Below, piece by piece: positions 1 through 7,472 of a DNA stretch of 22,121 bases. Origin of the DNA: an uncultured Oscillibacter sp. (GTDB taxonomy: Bacteria; Bacillota_A; Clostridia; Oscillospirales; Oscillospiraceae). A program made the position numbers and the translations under genes. The stretch is from assembly GCA_902462475.1 (NCBI GenBank), contig CABQCB010000003.1, positions 1 to 22,121 on the forward strand, written 5' to 3'. A model generated the notes under the pieces. The model was given only the letters and a program-made list of their open reading frames with translations, did no database searches and was not told the DNA's origin. The first letter of the stretch is position 1. Every line of letters starts with the position of its first letter.

Positions 1-1
1 C

Positions 2-547
2 AAGAGCCTGGAGCAGCTGTGCCGCATTGTGAGCGAGAAGGGATTTATCCCTGTGGGCGCGGCGGCCTTTTCCTCCCGCCACTGCATGGCACCCGCCATC
101 AATGCCGCGCGGCCGTGCCCCACGGATCTGGCCGAGGCGGCTGGGTTTGCAAAGCGCGTGGGGGAGAAGCTCTCTGCGCGGGGGGCTCGGGCAATGACGC
201 TGACCACGGCAGACTTTCCGGCCAAGAAATCCATAAACCGGGAAGAGGACCTGATCGCCTATCCCCGCCGCCGGGGGCGCACCAGTTTGGGCTTGCTGCC
301 CGGCACCGGCCCGCAGCTGGTGGGCAGCTGCACGCAGTGCGGCCGCTGCGCACAGGCCTGCCCCACCGGGGCCATCGACAACTGCGGACGGACTGTACAG
401 CCCGAGCTGTGCCTGAACTGCTGTGCCTGCATTGCGGCCTGCCCGGAGAAAGCGCTGGACATTCCGGAGCTGCGTGAGTTCCGGGCCAAATGTGTGGAGA
501 AATTCAGCGCGCCGCTGAGACCAAACAGCTTTTTCTGCAAAGATTGA
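2..547 (+). CDS. EFR1-type flavodoxin/ferredoxin protein, 5'-truncated by the window edge
   Basis: The frame is open from base 2, so the true start lies outside the window; 181 residues remain. The visible part has the end of a flavodoxin-like domain and then a ferredoxin domain with two 4Fe-4S binding motifs, CTQCGRCAQACP and CLNCCACIAACP (near residues 110-146 of the visible part). This layout, flavodoxin fold followed by a bis-4Fe-4S module, is that of EFR1-family proteins of Clostridia, thought to move electrons between flavin and iron-sulfur centres in the cytoplasm; the partner is unknown. The next gene is a second protein of the same architecture 36 bases downstream, so the two are probably co-transcribed. 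Family assignment is good; the physiological role is not established from the sequence. Confidence 0.85.
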   Translation, partial: KSLEQLCRIVSEKGFIPVGAAAFSSRHCMAPAINAARPCPTDLAEAAGFAKRVGEKLSARGARAMTLTTADFPAKKSINREEDLIAYPRRRGRTSLGLLPGTGPQLVGSCTQCGRCAQACPTGAIDNCGRTVQPELCLNCCACIAACPEKALDIPELREFRAKCVEKFSAPLRPNSFFCKD

Positions 548-583
548 CAGGCCGGTAGACCGGAAAAGGAGGAGAACGATCCT

Positions 584-1345
584 ATGAAGCTGTACAAAAT
601 TTGTTTCAGTCCTACGGGCGGGACCCAAAGGGCGGCGGACCTGCTTGCACAGGGGCTATCGGATGAGGCCGTGACGGTGGATCTCACCGACGCGGGGGCC
701 GACTTTGCAGCAGTACCGTTCCGGCCGGAGGACGTGGCCTTGATCGCGGTGCCCTCTTACGGAGGACGCGTACCGGAGACCGCGGCCCGCCGTCTGGAAA
801 CGTGCCGCGGAAACGGAGCCAGGGCGGTCTTGGTGTGCGTATACGGAAACCGCGCCTATGAGGACACGCTGGTGGAGCTGGCAGATACGGCCCGGCAGGC
901 GGGCTTCCGGGTAGTTGCGGCGGCAGCGGCTGTGGCCGAACACTCCATTGCCCGGCAGTTTGCGTCCGGCCGCCCGGACGCGGAGGATGCAAAGACGCTG
1001 CGTGATTTTGCCGCCCGCATCCGAAAAAAGCTGGAGGAGGGGGATACTGACATGCCGCAGATCCCCGGGAACCGCCCCTATAAAAAAGCAGGCGGCGGAG
1101 GAATGGTGCCTGGCGTCAGCGGGGACTGCGACCTCTGCGGCCGGTGCGCCCGGCTCTGCCCGGTACAGGCGATCCCGGCGGCGGATCCCCGGACCACCGA
1201 CGCCGGCCGGTGCATTTCCTGCATGCGCTGCATCGCGGTCTGTCCCCGCGGGGCCCGCCGGCTGGACCCGGCCAGACTGGCAGCGGTGGGAGAGATGCTC
1301 CAAAAGGTCTGCTCGGAGCGCAGGGAATGCGAGCTGTATCTCTGA
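584..1345 (+). CDS. EFR1-type flavodoxin/ferredoxin protein
   Basis: Complete protein of 253 residues. The N-terminus (KICFSPTGGTQRAADLLA, about residues 4-21) is the flavodoxin FMN phosphate-binding loop type SPTGGT. The C-terminal third carries two 4Fe-4S motifs, CDLCGRCARLCP and CISCMRCIAVCP (about residues 182-221). The ATG follows a strong AAAGGAGGAG ribosome binding site. It is the second of two tandem proteins of the same architecture and the last gene before the terminator at 1413-1452. Likely a soluble electron carrier or flavin/Fe-S oxidoreductase; the substrate cannot be read from the sequence. The N-terminal flavodoxin loop plus C-terminal ferredoxin makes the EFR1 family call more secure than a plain ferredoxin. 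Confidence 0.88.
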   Translation: MKLYKICFSPTGGTQRAADLLAQGLSDEAVTVDLTDAGADFAAVPFRPEDVALIAVPSYGGRVPETAARRLETCRGNGARAVLVCVYGNRAYEDTLVELADTARQAGFRVVAAAAAVAEHSIARQFASGRPDAEDAKTLRDFAARIRKKLEEGDTDMPQIPGNRPYKKAGGGGMVPGVSGDCDLCGRCARLCPVQAIPAADPRTTDAGRCISCMRCIAVCPRGARRLDPARLAAVGEMLQKVCSERRECELYL

Positions 1346-1412
1346 ATAGACGGCCTGGTGCCTGCCCTGCATGCGCATCCGGCAGGCGAGAGCGCAAGAG
1401 GCATGTACGGTG

Positions 1413-1452
1413 AAAAAGGAAGCCCGTCCCATAAGGGACGGGCTTCCTTTTT
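1413..1452. terminator. Bidirectional intrinsic terminator between convergent units
   Basis: Perfect 18-bp stem: left arm 1413-1430, loop ATAA 1431-1434, right arm 1435-1452. The arms begin with A5 and end with T5, so it can terminate in both directions. It closes the EFR1 pair from the left and the seven-gene minus-strand operon (last stop at 1527) from the right. The core GCCCGTCCC/GGGACGGGC resembles the core of the terminator at 10748-10778. Confidence 0.92.
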
Positions 1453-1526
1453 CGTGAGGGGGAGGGGGAAGACACCGCGGCAGAGCCGGACGGCGTATAT
1501 CGATGGAGAGGATCCGCGTTGGGGGG

Positions 1527-2915
1527 TTATGCGCCGACGAGCTGCATGATTACCATGATCACATATCCGGCCGCACAAATGGCGCCCAGCCAGGGCAGCG
1601 CCCACTTGACCCACTTGGTATAAGGGACCTTGATCAAAGACAGGCATGCCATAAAGGTGGGCACGGTGGGCCAGAGCATGTTGGAAATACCGTCGCCCAG
1701 CTTGTAAGCCTCGATGGCCACCTGGCGGGAAATTCCGGCCAGATCGGCCATGGGGACCATAATGGGCATCACGATGTAGCACTGGCTGGTGGCGCCGGGC
1801 ACTGCGCAGTTGAAGAGCAGGTTGAAGATGAACATGCCCAGAATGCCCAGGATCGGCCCCATGGCGGTAATGGGCATGGAAGCGTAGTAGACGATGGTGT
1901 CGATGATCTTGGCGTTTTCCATGGTCAGGGAAATCAGTCTGGCCAAGCCGATCACGATGCAGATGTTCGCGGTTCCGGCCAGGCCCTTGCAGAACTCGCT
2001 GGCCGTTTTGTTGGGGCCGAGTCCGCCGAACAGTCCGATCAGGACAGCCATCACGAAAAACAGGGAGGTCAGATCATCCGTGCCCCACTTGAGCTGCAGG
2101 GAGGCGTACACCATAAATGCAAAACCGGCAACCGTGATCAGCAGCGCCAGGACCTGCTTGCCGTTGAGCTTTTCTTCCTGCACCTGGGCGGATACGTCAA
2201 TGGCCTCGGGGACAAAATCCGTGCACAGGCTCTTGCTGGGATCTGCCTTTACCTTGCGGGCATAGCGAATGGTCACGAACAGAATGATGGCAAGGAACAG
2301 GACATTTTCAAGAATTCTCCAGCCAATACCGGAGAGGATGGGCAATTCTGCAATTTCCTGGCCCACCACCGTGGAGTAGATGTTTGCCCAGCCGGCGTTG
2401 AAGCCGGCGGCGCACGCGCCGTAGGTGATCATCAGGCCCACGACACCGTCATAGCCCATGCCCTTGGCCACCATGACGCCAATGGGCAAAACGGCGATGA
2501 TGGGAGTCAAAAATGTACCGGTACCACCCAGGAGGGTAAAGAAAATGCTCAGACCGATGATGACCAGCTCTTCTTTGCCGCGGGCTCTGATGAGCACCTT
2601 CTTCAGCACGGTCTGGAGCGCGCCCGTTGCATCAAGGACGGCCACCATGCCGCTGATGATGAAGATCATCCAGATGGAGGACGCGTTGGACGTCAGGGCC
2701 TTGGGGACCTGCTGGAAAAACTGCCAAAGGCCAATGGGGGTATTTTCGATCGTCTGGTAGGTTCCTGCAACCACCAGGGTCTGCCCGTTAACCGTCTCTC
2801 TTGTGAACTCACCTGCGGGGACCACGTAGGAGCACAGCGCCACGATGATCGCGATCGCCATGGATAATACGATGGTATTTATGGTTTTGACCTTCTTTGC
2901 TTTCGCTTCTGCCAT
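1527..2915 (-). CDS. YfcC-family (DcuC/C4-dicarboxylate carrier-like) membrane transporter
   Basis: 462-residue polytopic membrane protein with about a dozen hydrophobic segments; the first spans roughly residues 11-31 (INTIVLSMAIAIIVALCSYV) and is followed by the VPAGEFTR motif typical of YfcC/AbgT-like carriers. A second recognisable segment is GGTGTFLTPIIAVLPIG in the centre of the first half. It begins with ATG after a good TAGGAGG site. It is the last gene of the minus-strand operon, 43 bases after the PepD-like gene. Family members are secondary carriers for dicarboxylates, basic amino acids or related small organic acids; here the neighbours argue for uptake (or exchange) of the operon's acid or peptide substrate. 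The exact substrate is not predictable. Confidence 0.85.
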   Translation of the reverse strand: MAEAKAKKVKTINTIVLSMAIAIIVALCSYVVPAGEFTRETVNGQTLVVAGTYQTIENTPIGLWQFFQQVPKALTSNASSIWMIFIISGMVAVLDATGALQTVLKKVLIRARGKEELVIIGLSIFFTLLGGTGTFLTPIIAVLPIGVMVAKGMGYDGVVGLMITYGACAAGFNAGWANIYSTVVGQEIAELPILSGIGWRILENVLFLAIILFVTIRYARKVKADPSKSLCTDFVPEAIDVSAQVQEEKLNGKQVLALLITVAGFAFMVYASLQLKWGTDDLTSLFFVMAVLIGLFGGLGPNKTASEFCKGLAGTANICIVIGLARLISLTMENAKIIDTIVYYASMPITAMGPILGILGMFIFNLLFNCAVPGATSQCYIVMPIMVPMADLAGISRQVAIEAYKLGDGISNMLWPTVPTFMACLSLIKVPYTKWVKWALPWLGAICAAGYVIMVIMQLVGA

Positions 2916-2958
2916 AATAGTACCCTCCTAGAAATGTTGTGTGATGGGAACAGGGATG

Positions 2959-4401
2959 TTAGGAACGCTCCAGGACTTTTTTGAGAATGGTGTAATTGCG
3001 GTCAAAAGACGCAATGTCCAGCTTTTCATCCGGCGTGTGCGCCGCAAAATGCGTAGCCACCAGCACGATGACGTCCAGATCGGGGATCTTCTCCCGGAAC
3101 AGACCGATTTCATTGCCGTAGTGAACGCCCACCGGCTTCAGATCCAGGCCGGTTTCTTCCTTGTATACCTCTGCATAGGTTTGGCACAGCGGCGTGCCAA
3201 ACGGCAGGTAGTGACCCGGATAGCAGCCGCTCTCCCGGTATTCAAAGCCGTATAGGTCTGCGTACATGTGAAGGTGCTCCGCCATATCCAGCATCTGGGA
3301 TTTGACGACGCTCTTGGGCTTGTAGCGAATGGAGACCGAAGTATCTTCCAGGGAGATCACTTCCAGATTTGCGGTTGTGAACGGCAGATTTTCAAAGACC
3401 AGACTGCGAAACACACAGCCCGTGGGCAGCATGTACAAAAGGGAGATCAGCTCGCGGCTCTCTGCCGAATTCATGGGTGCACACCGGCACGAATACGAGC
3501 TGGAAGAGAATTTCATCCGGGGATCACTGTCCCGGTGCTCCTCGGCCACCTCACCGGCGATCCGGTTCGCGATTTCAAGAGCGCGTGCAGCCAGCTCCGG
3601 CTGAACGGCCACCACCGCAGTTGCCTCGGCAGGGATGGTGCTCACGGCGCCGCCCTGGAAGCGGACAACGCCGATATCCTGTTCCTTTTGGATGTAGTGC
3701 AGCATTCTGGCCAGGATCTTGATGGCGTTGGCGCCTTCCTTATTCATGGCGTTGGCGCTGTGTCCGCCCTGAAGTCCGGAAACCTGCAGCTCCACCACGG
3801 TGCAAAGCTGCTCTGCCTGGCGGTGCACGGCCTTTTCAAAGCTGCCGTTGATGGCGCCGGCCGTCATGACCAGGGTGGTCCCTTCGGTATTTCCGTCCAT
3901 GCTGATCATCTTTCCCGCATGCAGCAGCTCTGCGTCCACGTACATCGCGCCCACACAACCGGCTTCCTCGGCGGTGGTAAATACACATTCCAGCGCAGGG
4001 TGCTGCAAGTCCTTCTCGTCGAGGATCGCCAGCATGTAAGCGATGGCCACGCCGTCATCAGATCCGCAGGTGGTCTCCCGGGCCATCAGGTATCCGTCTT
4101 TTTCCACCAGCTCAATGGGCTGGGTCTCAAAATCAAAGGTGCTGCCAGGCCGCTTGGCCCAGATCATGTCCATGTGGCCCTGCAGCATAATGGGGGTGTG
4201 GGATTCGTACCCGGGAGTCGCGTCTTTGTAAATGATGACGTTATGGTGTTCGTCCTCATGGAAGCGCAGCCCACGATCCTTGGCCCATTGGACCACATAG
4301 GCGGCGATTTTTTCTTCGTGAAAGCTCCCCCGGGGGATCCTGGAGATATCTTCGAATATTTTCCGATAGGGTTTTCCTTGATAATCCAAAACATAGCTCA
4401 T
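2959..4401 (-). CDS. PepD-like aminoacyl-histidine dipeptidase, M20C family
   Basis: 480 residues, the usual length for PepD/M20C metallopeptidases that cleave dipeptides (or related amides) in the cytoplasm. Metal and catalytic motifs are visible: GHMDM (H76, D78), GSDDG (bridging-Asp position D115), catalytic AEE (E145-E146), an Asp near 169, the GGHSANAMNKEGANAI lid-domain motif and the C-terminal HFAAHTPDEK segment with the last histidine ligand. I chose ATG 4401 over the in-frame ATG at 4449: it has AGAAAGGAG 9-10 bases upstream, lies 4 bases after the stop of the upstream gene, and gives the family N-terminus; the longer form would overlap that gene. GSDDG replaces the GADNG usually seen in PepD. 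A relative acting on a different amide is possible. Confidence 0.88.
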   Translation of the reverse strand: MSYVLDYQGKPYRKIFEDISRIPRGSFHEEKIAAYVVQWAKDRGLRFHEDEHHNVIIYKDATPGYESHTPIMLQGHMDMIWAKRPGSTFDFETQPIELVEKDGYLMARETTCGSDDGVAIAYMLAILDEKDLQHPALECVFTTAEEAGCVGAMYVDAELLHAGKMISMDGNTEGTTLVMTAGAINGSFEKAVHRQAEQLCTVVELQVSGLQGGHSANAMNKEGANAIKILARMLHYIQKEQDIGVVRFQGGAVSTIPAEATAVVAVQPELAARALEIANRIAGEVAEEHRDSDPRMKFSSSSYSCRCAPMNSAESRELISLLYMLPTGCVFRSLVFENLPFTTANLEVISLEDTSVSIRYKPKSVVKSQMLDMAEHLHMYADLYGFEYRESGCYPGHYLPFGTPLCQTYAEVYKEETGLDLKPVGVHYGNEIGLFREKIPDLDVIVLVATHFAAHTPDEKLDIASFDRNYTILKKVLERS

Positions 4402-4405
4402 GCCA

Positions 4406-4681
4406 TCAGGCTCCTTTCTGCTTGGGAGAGAGGGAAACTCCTTTTTCACAGAGCAGGATGCGGACGCCGGCTACCATGGAATACCAAACCATGGCGGAAA
4501 TCGTTCCGTCGAAAAAACAGACGAGAATGCTTTCCCCTGCCATAAACTGTCCGACACCGCTGATAAGCCCCATAAATATTCCCAAGGCCAGGGTTTTTCT
4601 GCGCAAACCCTTTTGCAAAATAAAATAGAACACCAGCGCCACAACCGCAAACGTCAAAAGCTGATCATGGATTGTCATCAT
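4406..4681 (-). CDS. Small hydrophobic membrane protein of unknown function
   Basis: 91 residues with three likely membrane segments, about residues 6-24, 30-49 and 51-77, separated by short basic loops (QKGLRRK), and a short charged tail. I do not recognise a family. It lies inside the operon, 15 bases after the enolase-superfamily gene and 4 bases before pepD, and has its own GGGAGG site, so it is very likely translated. Two ATGs are adjacent (4681 and 4678); the second has the better spacing of 8. It could be an accessory subunit of the YfcC carrier or a minimal transporter component, but nothing in the sequence decides this. Confidence 0.75.
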   Translation of the reverse strand: MMTIHDQLLTFAVVALVFYFILQKGLRRKTLALGIFMGLISGVGQFMAGESILVCFFDGTISAMVWYSMVAGVRILLCEKGVSLSPKQKGA

Positions 4682-4696
4682 TGCTACCTCCCGGCG

Positions 4697-5884
4697 TTAA
4701 GCCTGCGTGACGGTGACCACCTCTGCCCGGCGAATGGTTTCCTCGGTCAGTTCATTGCCGATCCCCGGCCGGTCGGGGACTTCAAAGGCTCCGTTGACCG
4801 GCTGGTAGTCATATTTGCAAAGGGCGATATTTTCCTCGATCAATGCGTACTGGTGCTGCTCGTGGATCACGAAGTTGGGAATGACGGCTTCCAGCTGCAA
4901 GGCGGCGGCGGTTGCGATGGGTGCGCCGCACACATGCATTTGAACGCCGATATCGTAGACTCTTGCCATATCGCAGATCTTTTTGCCTTCGGTCAGGCCG
5001 CCGCAGTTTCCAAGATCCGGCTGGATGACAGCCAGAGACCGCTTTTCCAAAAACGGGCGGAAGCCCCACCGGCTGAAGATCTCGCCGGCCGCCAGCGGGA
5101 TCCTGATTTTCTGGGACAGATCCCGGAAAAGCTCCGGATTGAGGGGCTGGGTGGGCTCTTCGTAGTAATAGCAATGCAGGGGCTCCAGCGCCCGTCCCAG
5201 CTGCACCGCGGAATTTGCATCCGTCTGCGCATGCAGCTCAATAATGATCTCCATGTCAGGGACGGCCTCCCGGATGGCGGCTACCCGCGCAACGGCAAGA
5301 TCGATCTGCTGGGCGGACAGGATCCCCGTAAAGTCCCAGTCCCAGCCGCCCTGCTGATTCACGCCCAGGGGATCCACCTTCAAGCAGCGGTATCCGTCGG
5401 CCAGCACGCGCCGGGCCACATCGGCATACTCGGCAGGCGTCACCAGATTTTTGCTGACAGGGGCCCAATCAAATTGGACCTGGCTGGCATAGGCGCGGAT
5501 TTTGTCTCGCGTTTTTCCGCCCAGAAGCTGCCAGACGGGGACGCCCAGCCACTTTCCCTTGATGTCCCACAGCGCCATATCCATGGCGCTCATGCCTGCA
5601 AAGATCACGGCGCCGCCGCCCTGGCCCCAGAAGGTTCCCCGGTGGAGGCGGTCCCAGATCTGCTCGATATTTCTGGGGTCCATTCCGATGATGCACTTTG
5701 CAAAATCCACGCAGATGCCAAAGGCAGCGTGAATGGCATCGGAGTAGGCCAGACCGATTTCTCCAAAACCGGAGATCCCCTCGTCGGTATTGATTCTTAC
5801 AAATGTGGGATTCCACATGGTGCCGTCTGACGCCCGCTCACTGGACATTTTTGCTTTAATGACGTCGATGCTGGTAATTTTCAA
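4697..5884 (-). CDS. Enolase-superfamily protein (mandelate racemase/galactonate dehydratase-like)
   Basis: 395 residues from a TTG start. The N-terminal capping domain starts with the typical KITSIDVIKAK and the C-terminal barrel carries the metal and catalytic positions at the spacing of D-galactonate dehydratase: E216-x-H218 (ELHA), E242 (YYYEEP), E268 (AAGE) and H317 (QMHVCG). K169-V-D171 lies at the KxK position, so the racemase lysine pair is not intact and dehydratase-type chemistry on a sugar acid or hydroxy acid is more likely. The first metal ligand is Glu where most relatives have Asp. The TTG at 5884 is chosen because GGGAGG sits 8 bases upstream and the family N-terminus follows directly; an in-frame ATG at 5947 would read through that site and overlap the preceding gene. 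Substrate unknown. Confidence 0.85.
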   Translation of the reverse strand: MKITSIDVIKAKMSSERASDGTMWNPTFVRINTDEGISGFGEIGLAYSDAIHAAFGICVDFAKCIIGMDPRNIEQIWDRLHRGTFWGQGGGAVIFAGMSAMDMALWDIKGKWLGVPVWQLLGGKTRDKIRAYASQVQFDWAPVSKNLVTPAEYADVARRVLADGYRCLKVDPLGVNQQGGWDWDFTGILSAQQIDLAVARVAAIREAVPDMEIIIELHAQTDANSAVQLGRALEPLHCYYYEEPTQPLNPELFRDLSQKIRIPLAAGEIFSRWGFRPFLEKRSLAVIQPDLGNCGGLTEGKKICDMARVYDIGVQMHVCGAPIATAAALQLEAVIPNFVIHEQHQYALIEENIALCKYDYQPVNGAFEVPDRPGIGNELTEETIRRAEVVTVTQA

Positions 5885-5892
5885 CAGCGGTT

Positions 5893-5898
5893 CCTCCC
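5893..5898 (-). promoter_or_regulatory. Ribosome binding site that fixes a TTG start
   Basis: GGGAGG on the minus strand, 8 bases before the TTG at 5884. It decides the start of the enolase-superfamily gene in favour of TTG over the upstream in-frame ATG at 5947. Confidence 0.8.
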
Positions 5899-5936
5899 TT
5901 TTCGGTAATGTTGGATCATGGAACGGCACCCGTGCC

Positions 5937-7145
5937 TCAAATGACACCGCGGGCTTTCCATTCGTTCAGACGCGCGTCAGACACGCCGAACGCATGATAG
6001 ATTTCCGCATTGTCCTGCCCCAGCGCAGGCGCCGGGGTTTTGACGCAGGGCTTGGTATCTTCCAGCTTCACGGCGCAGCCGTTTACCGTGATAGGGCCCA
6101 AGGTGGGGTGATCCATCTCCACGAACATCTTCCGGTCCTTGATTTGGGGATCGTCGAGGATCTGGCGAATGTCGTAGATCGGCCCGGCGGGAATCCCTTT
6201 GGACAGGATCCACTCCACCGCTTCGTCCATGGTCTTGTCTGCCAGAACGGTCTCGATCACCTCCTGGAGGGCGTCCTGGTTTTCCAGGCGCCCGGGCATG
6301 TCCGTGAAGCGGGGGTCCGAGATCAGGTCAGGCCGATTTAAAATTTCCGTGCACAATGTTTCAAACAGCTTCTGATTTCCGGCAGCAATGATGATCTTGC
6401 CGTCTTTTACCTGGAAGGCATCATAGGGGGACACCGCGGCATAGCGGTTGCCCATCCGGGGAGGAATGACCCCCGATTCCAGATACTTGATGGCGGTATT
6501 TTCCGTGGCGGCAACCACCGCATCCATCAGGCTGATATCCACCCGCTGGCCGCGGCCGGTAATAGTTCGGGCGTTGACCGCAGCCAACAGTCCGATTGCC
6601 AAATGGAGGCCGCCCAAAATATCGCCCATGGCGCTTCCGGCCCTGGTGGGCGGGCCGCCGGCGGAGCCGGTAATGGCCATCAGTCCGCCCATGGCCTGAG
6701 CCAGGATATCGTAGCCGGGACGCAGGCGGTAGGGGCCGGTGTTTCCGAAGCCGGAGACCGAGCCGTAAATCAATCTGGGGTTGAGGGCTTTCAAAGTCTC
6801 ATAGCCAAGCCCCAGCTTGTCCATAACGCCGGGCCGGTAATTTTCCACCACGATATCGGCCTTTTTCACCATTTCGCAAAAAAGCGCTTTGCCCTCGTCC
6901 GATTTCAGGTTGAGCGTGACGCCCTTTTTGTTTCGGTTGATGTTGGCAAAATACAGGCTCTCCCGGCAGCCCGCCTTGTTTTCCCGGAAGGGCGGATATG
7001 ACCGGGTATCGTCGCCTGTCTGGGGGAGCTCGATCTTGATCACTTTGGCGCCCATATCCGCCAGCATCATGGTGCAGTACGGTCCGGCCAGCACACGGGT
7101 CAGATCCAATACTACCAGATTTTCCAAAGCCCCGTGCTCGATCAT
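5937..7145 (-). CDS. CaiB/BaiF (class III) CoA-transferase
   Basis: 402 residues, standard length for the family. The N-terminus has VVLDLTRVLAGPYCTMMLADMGA-type class III CoA-transferase signature, followed by KIE, the ENYRPGVMDKLGLGYE segment and GSVSGFG. The catalytic aspartate that forms the acyl anhydride with the substrate is D175 in SAMGDILGG, corresponding to Asp169 of formyl-CoA transferase. The enzyme moves CoA between acyl-CoA and a carboxylic acid in the cytoplasm. Its ATG overlaps the stop of the upstream gene (ATGA at 7142-7145), so translation is probably coupled. In this operon it probably activates the pathway's acid intermediate; the acid is unknown. Confidence 0.92.
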   Translation of the reverse strand: MIEHGALENLVVLDLTRVLAGPYCTMMLADMGAKVIKIELPQTGDDTRSYPPFRENKAGCRESLYFANINRNKKGVTLNLKSDEGKALFCEMVKKADIVVENYRPGVMDKLGLGYETLKALNPRLIYGSVSGFGNTGPYRLRPGYDILAQAMGGLMAITGSAGGPPTRAGSAMGDILGGLHLAIGLLAAVNARTITGRGQRVDISLMDAVVAATENTAIKYLESGVIPPRMGNRYAAVSPYDAFQVKDGKIIIAAGNQKLFETLCTEILNRPDLISDPRFTDMPGRLENQDALQEVIETVLADKTMDEAVEWILSKGIPAGPIYDIRQILDDPQIKDRKMFVEMDHPTLGPITVNGCAVKLEDTKPCVKTPAPALGQDNAEIYHAFGVSDARLNEWKARGVI

Positions 7146-7471
7146 GGTTTCGTCTCCTCAAGGTCGATTTTCATCCGCATGAAGGCGGACCCCATGGATT
7201 TGCCCAGAGAGTCCAGCCGCAGGGAGTGGGTGGCGCCGCCCCCCAGGGCGTGCTTCATCACAAAGTTCATGCCGCAAAGGGTATCCACGTCGTAGCGGGT
7301 GATCTCCCCTTTGACCATATCGCCGAAGTATGCCTTTACGCGATCCACGGTCAGCACACGCTTGAGGAATTCATAATCCTTGGGGTCGCGGGCGAACACG
7401 CAGACATTGCTGGTGTCGCCCTTGTCGCCGCTGCGGCCGTGGGCCAGGGTGTTGAGATAAACCTGTGCCAT
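7142..7471 (-). CDS. AtuA-like ferredoxin-fold domain protein
   Basis: 109 residues starting MAQVYLNTLAHGRSGDKGDT; the HGRSGDKGDTSNV segment is the hallmark of the small domain that forms the C-terminus of many AtuA/DUF1446 proteins. Here it is a separate gene, one base after the stop of the DUF1446 gene and overlapping the next gene by ATGA. The two products very likely form one functional unit. AtuA is named for acyclic terpene utilisation in Pseudomonas, but the biochemical step is not well defined and homologues occur in many operons with CoA enzymes. Assignment to the domain family is firm; the function is not. Confidence 0.85.
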   Translation of the reverse strand: MAQVYLNTLAHGRSGDKGDTSNVCVFARDPKDYEFLKRVLTVDRVKAYFGDMVKGEITRYDVDTLCGMNFVMKHALGGGATHSLRLDSLGKSMGSAFMRMKIDLEETKP

Positions 7472-7472
7472 G

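Noticed and set aside
1503..2867. 454-codon plus-strand frame opposite the YfcC gene
   Set aside because: Antisense to a convincing polytopic membrane protein; composition rich in Gly, His, Asp and Gln with no motif.
4402..4449. Longer N-terminus of the PepD-like protein from ATG 4449
   Set aside because: It would overlap the end of the upstream membrane-protein gene and lacks a binding site, whereas ATG 4401 has one and matches the family start.
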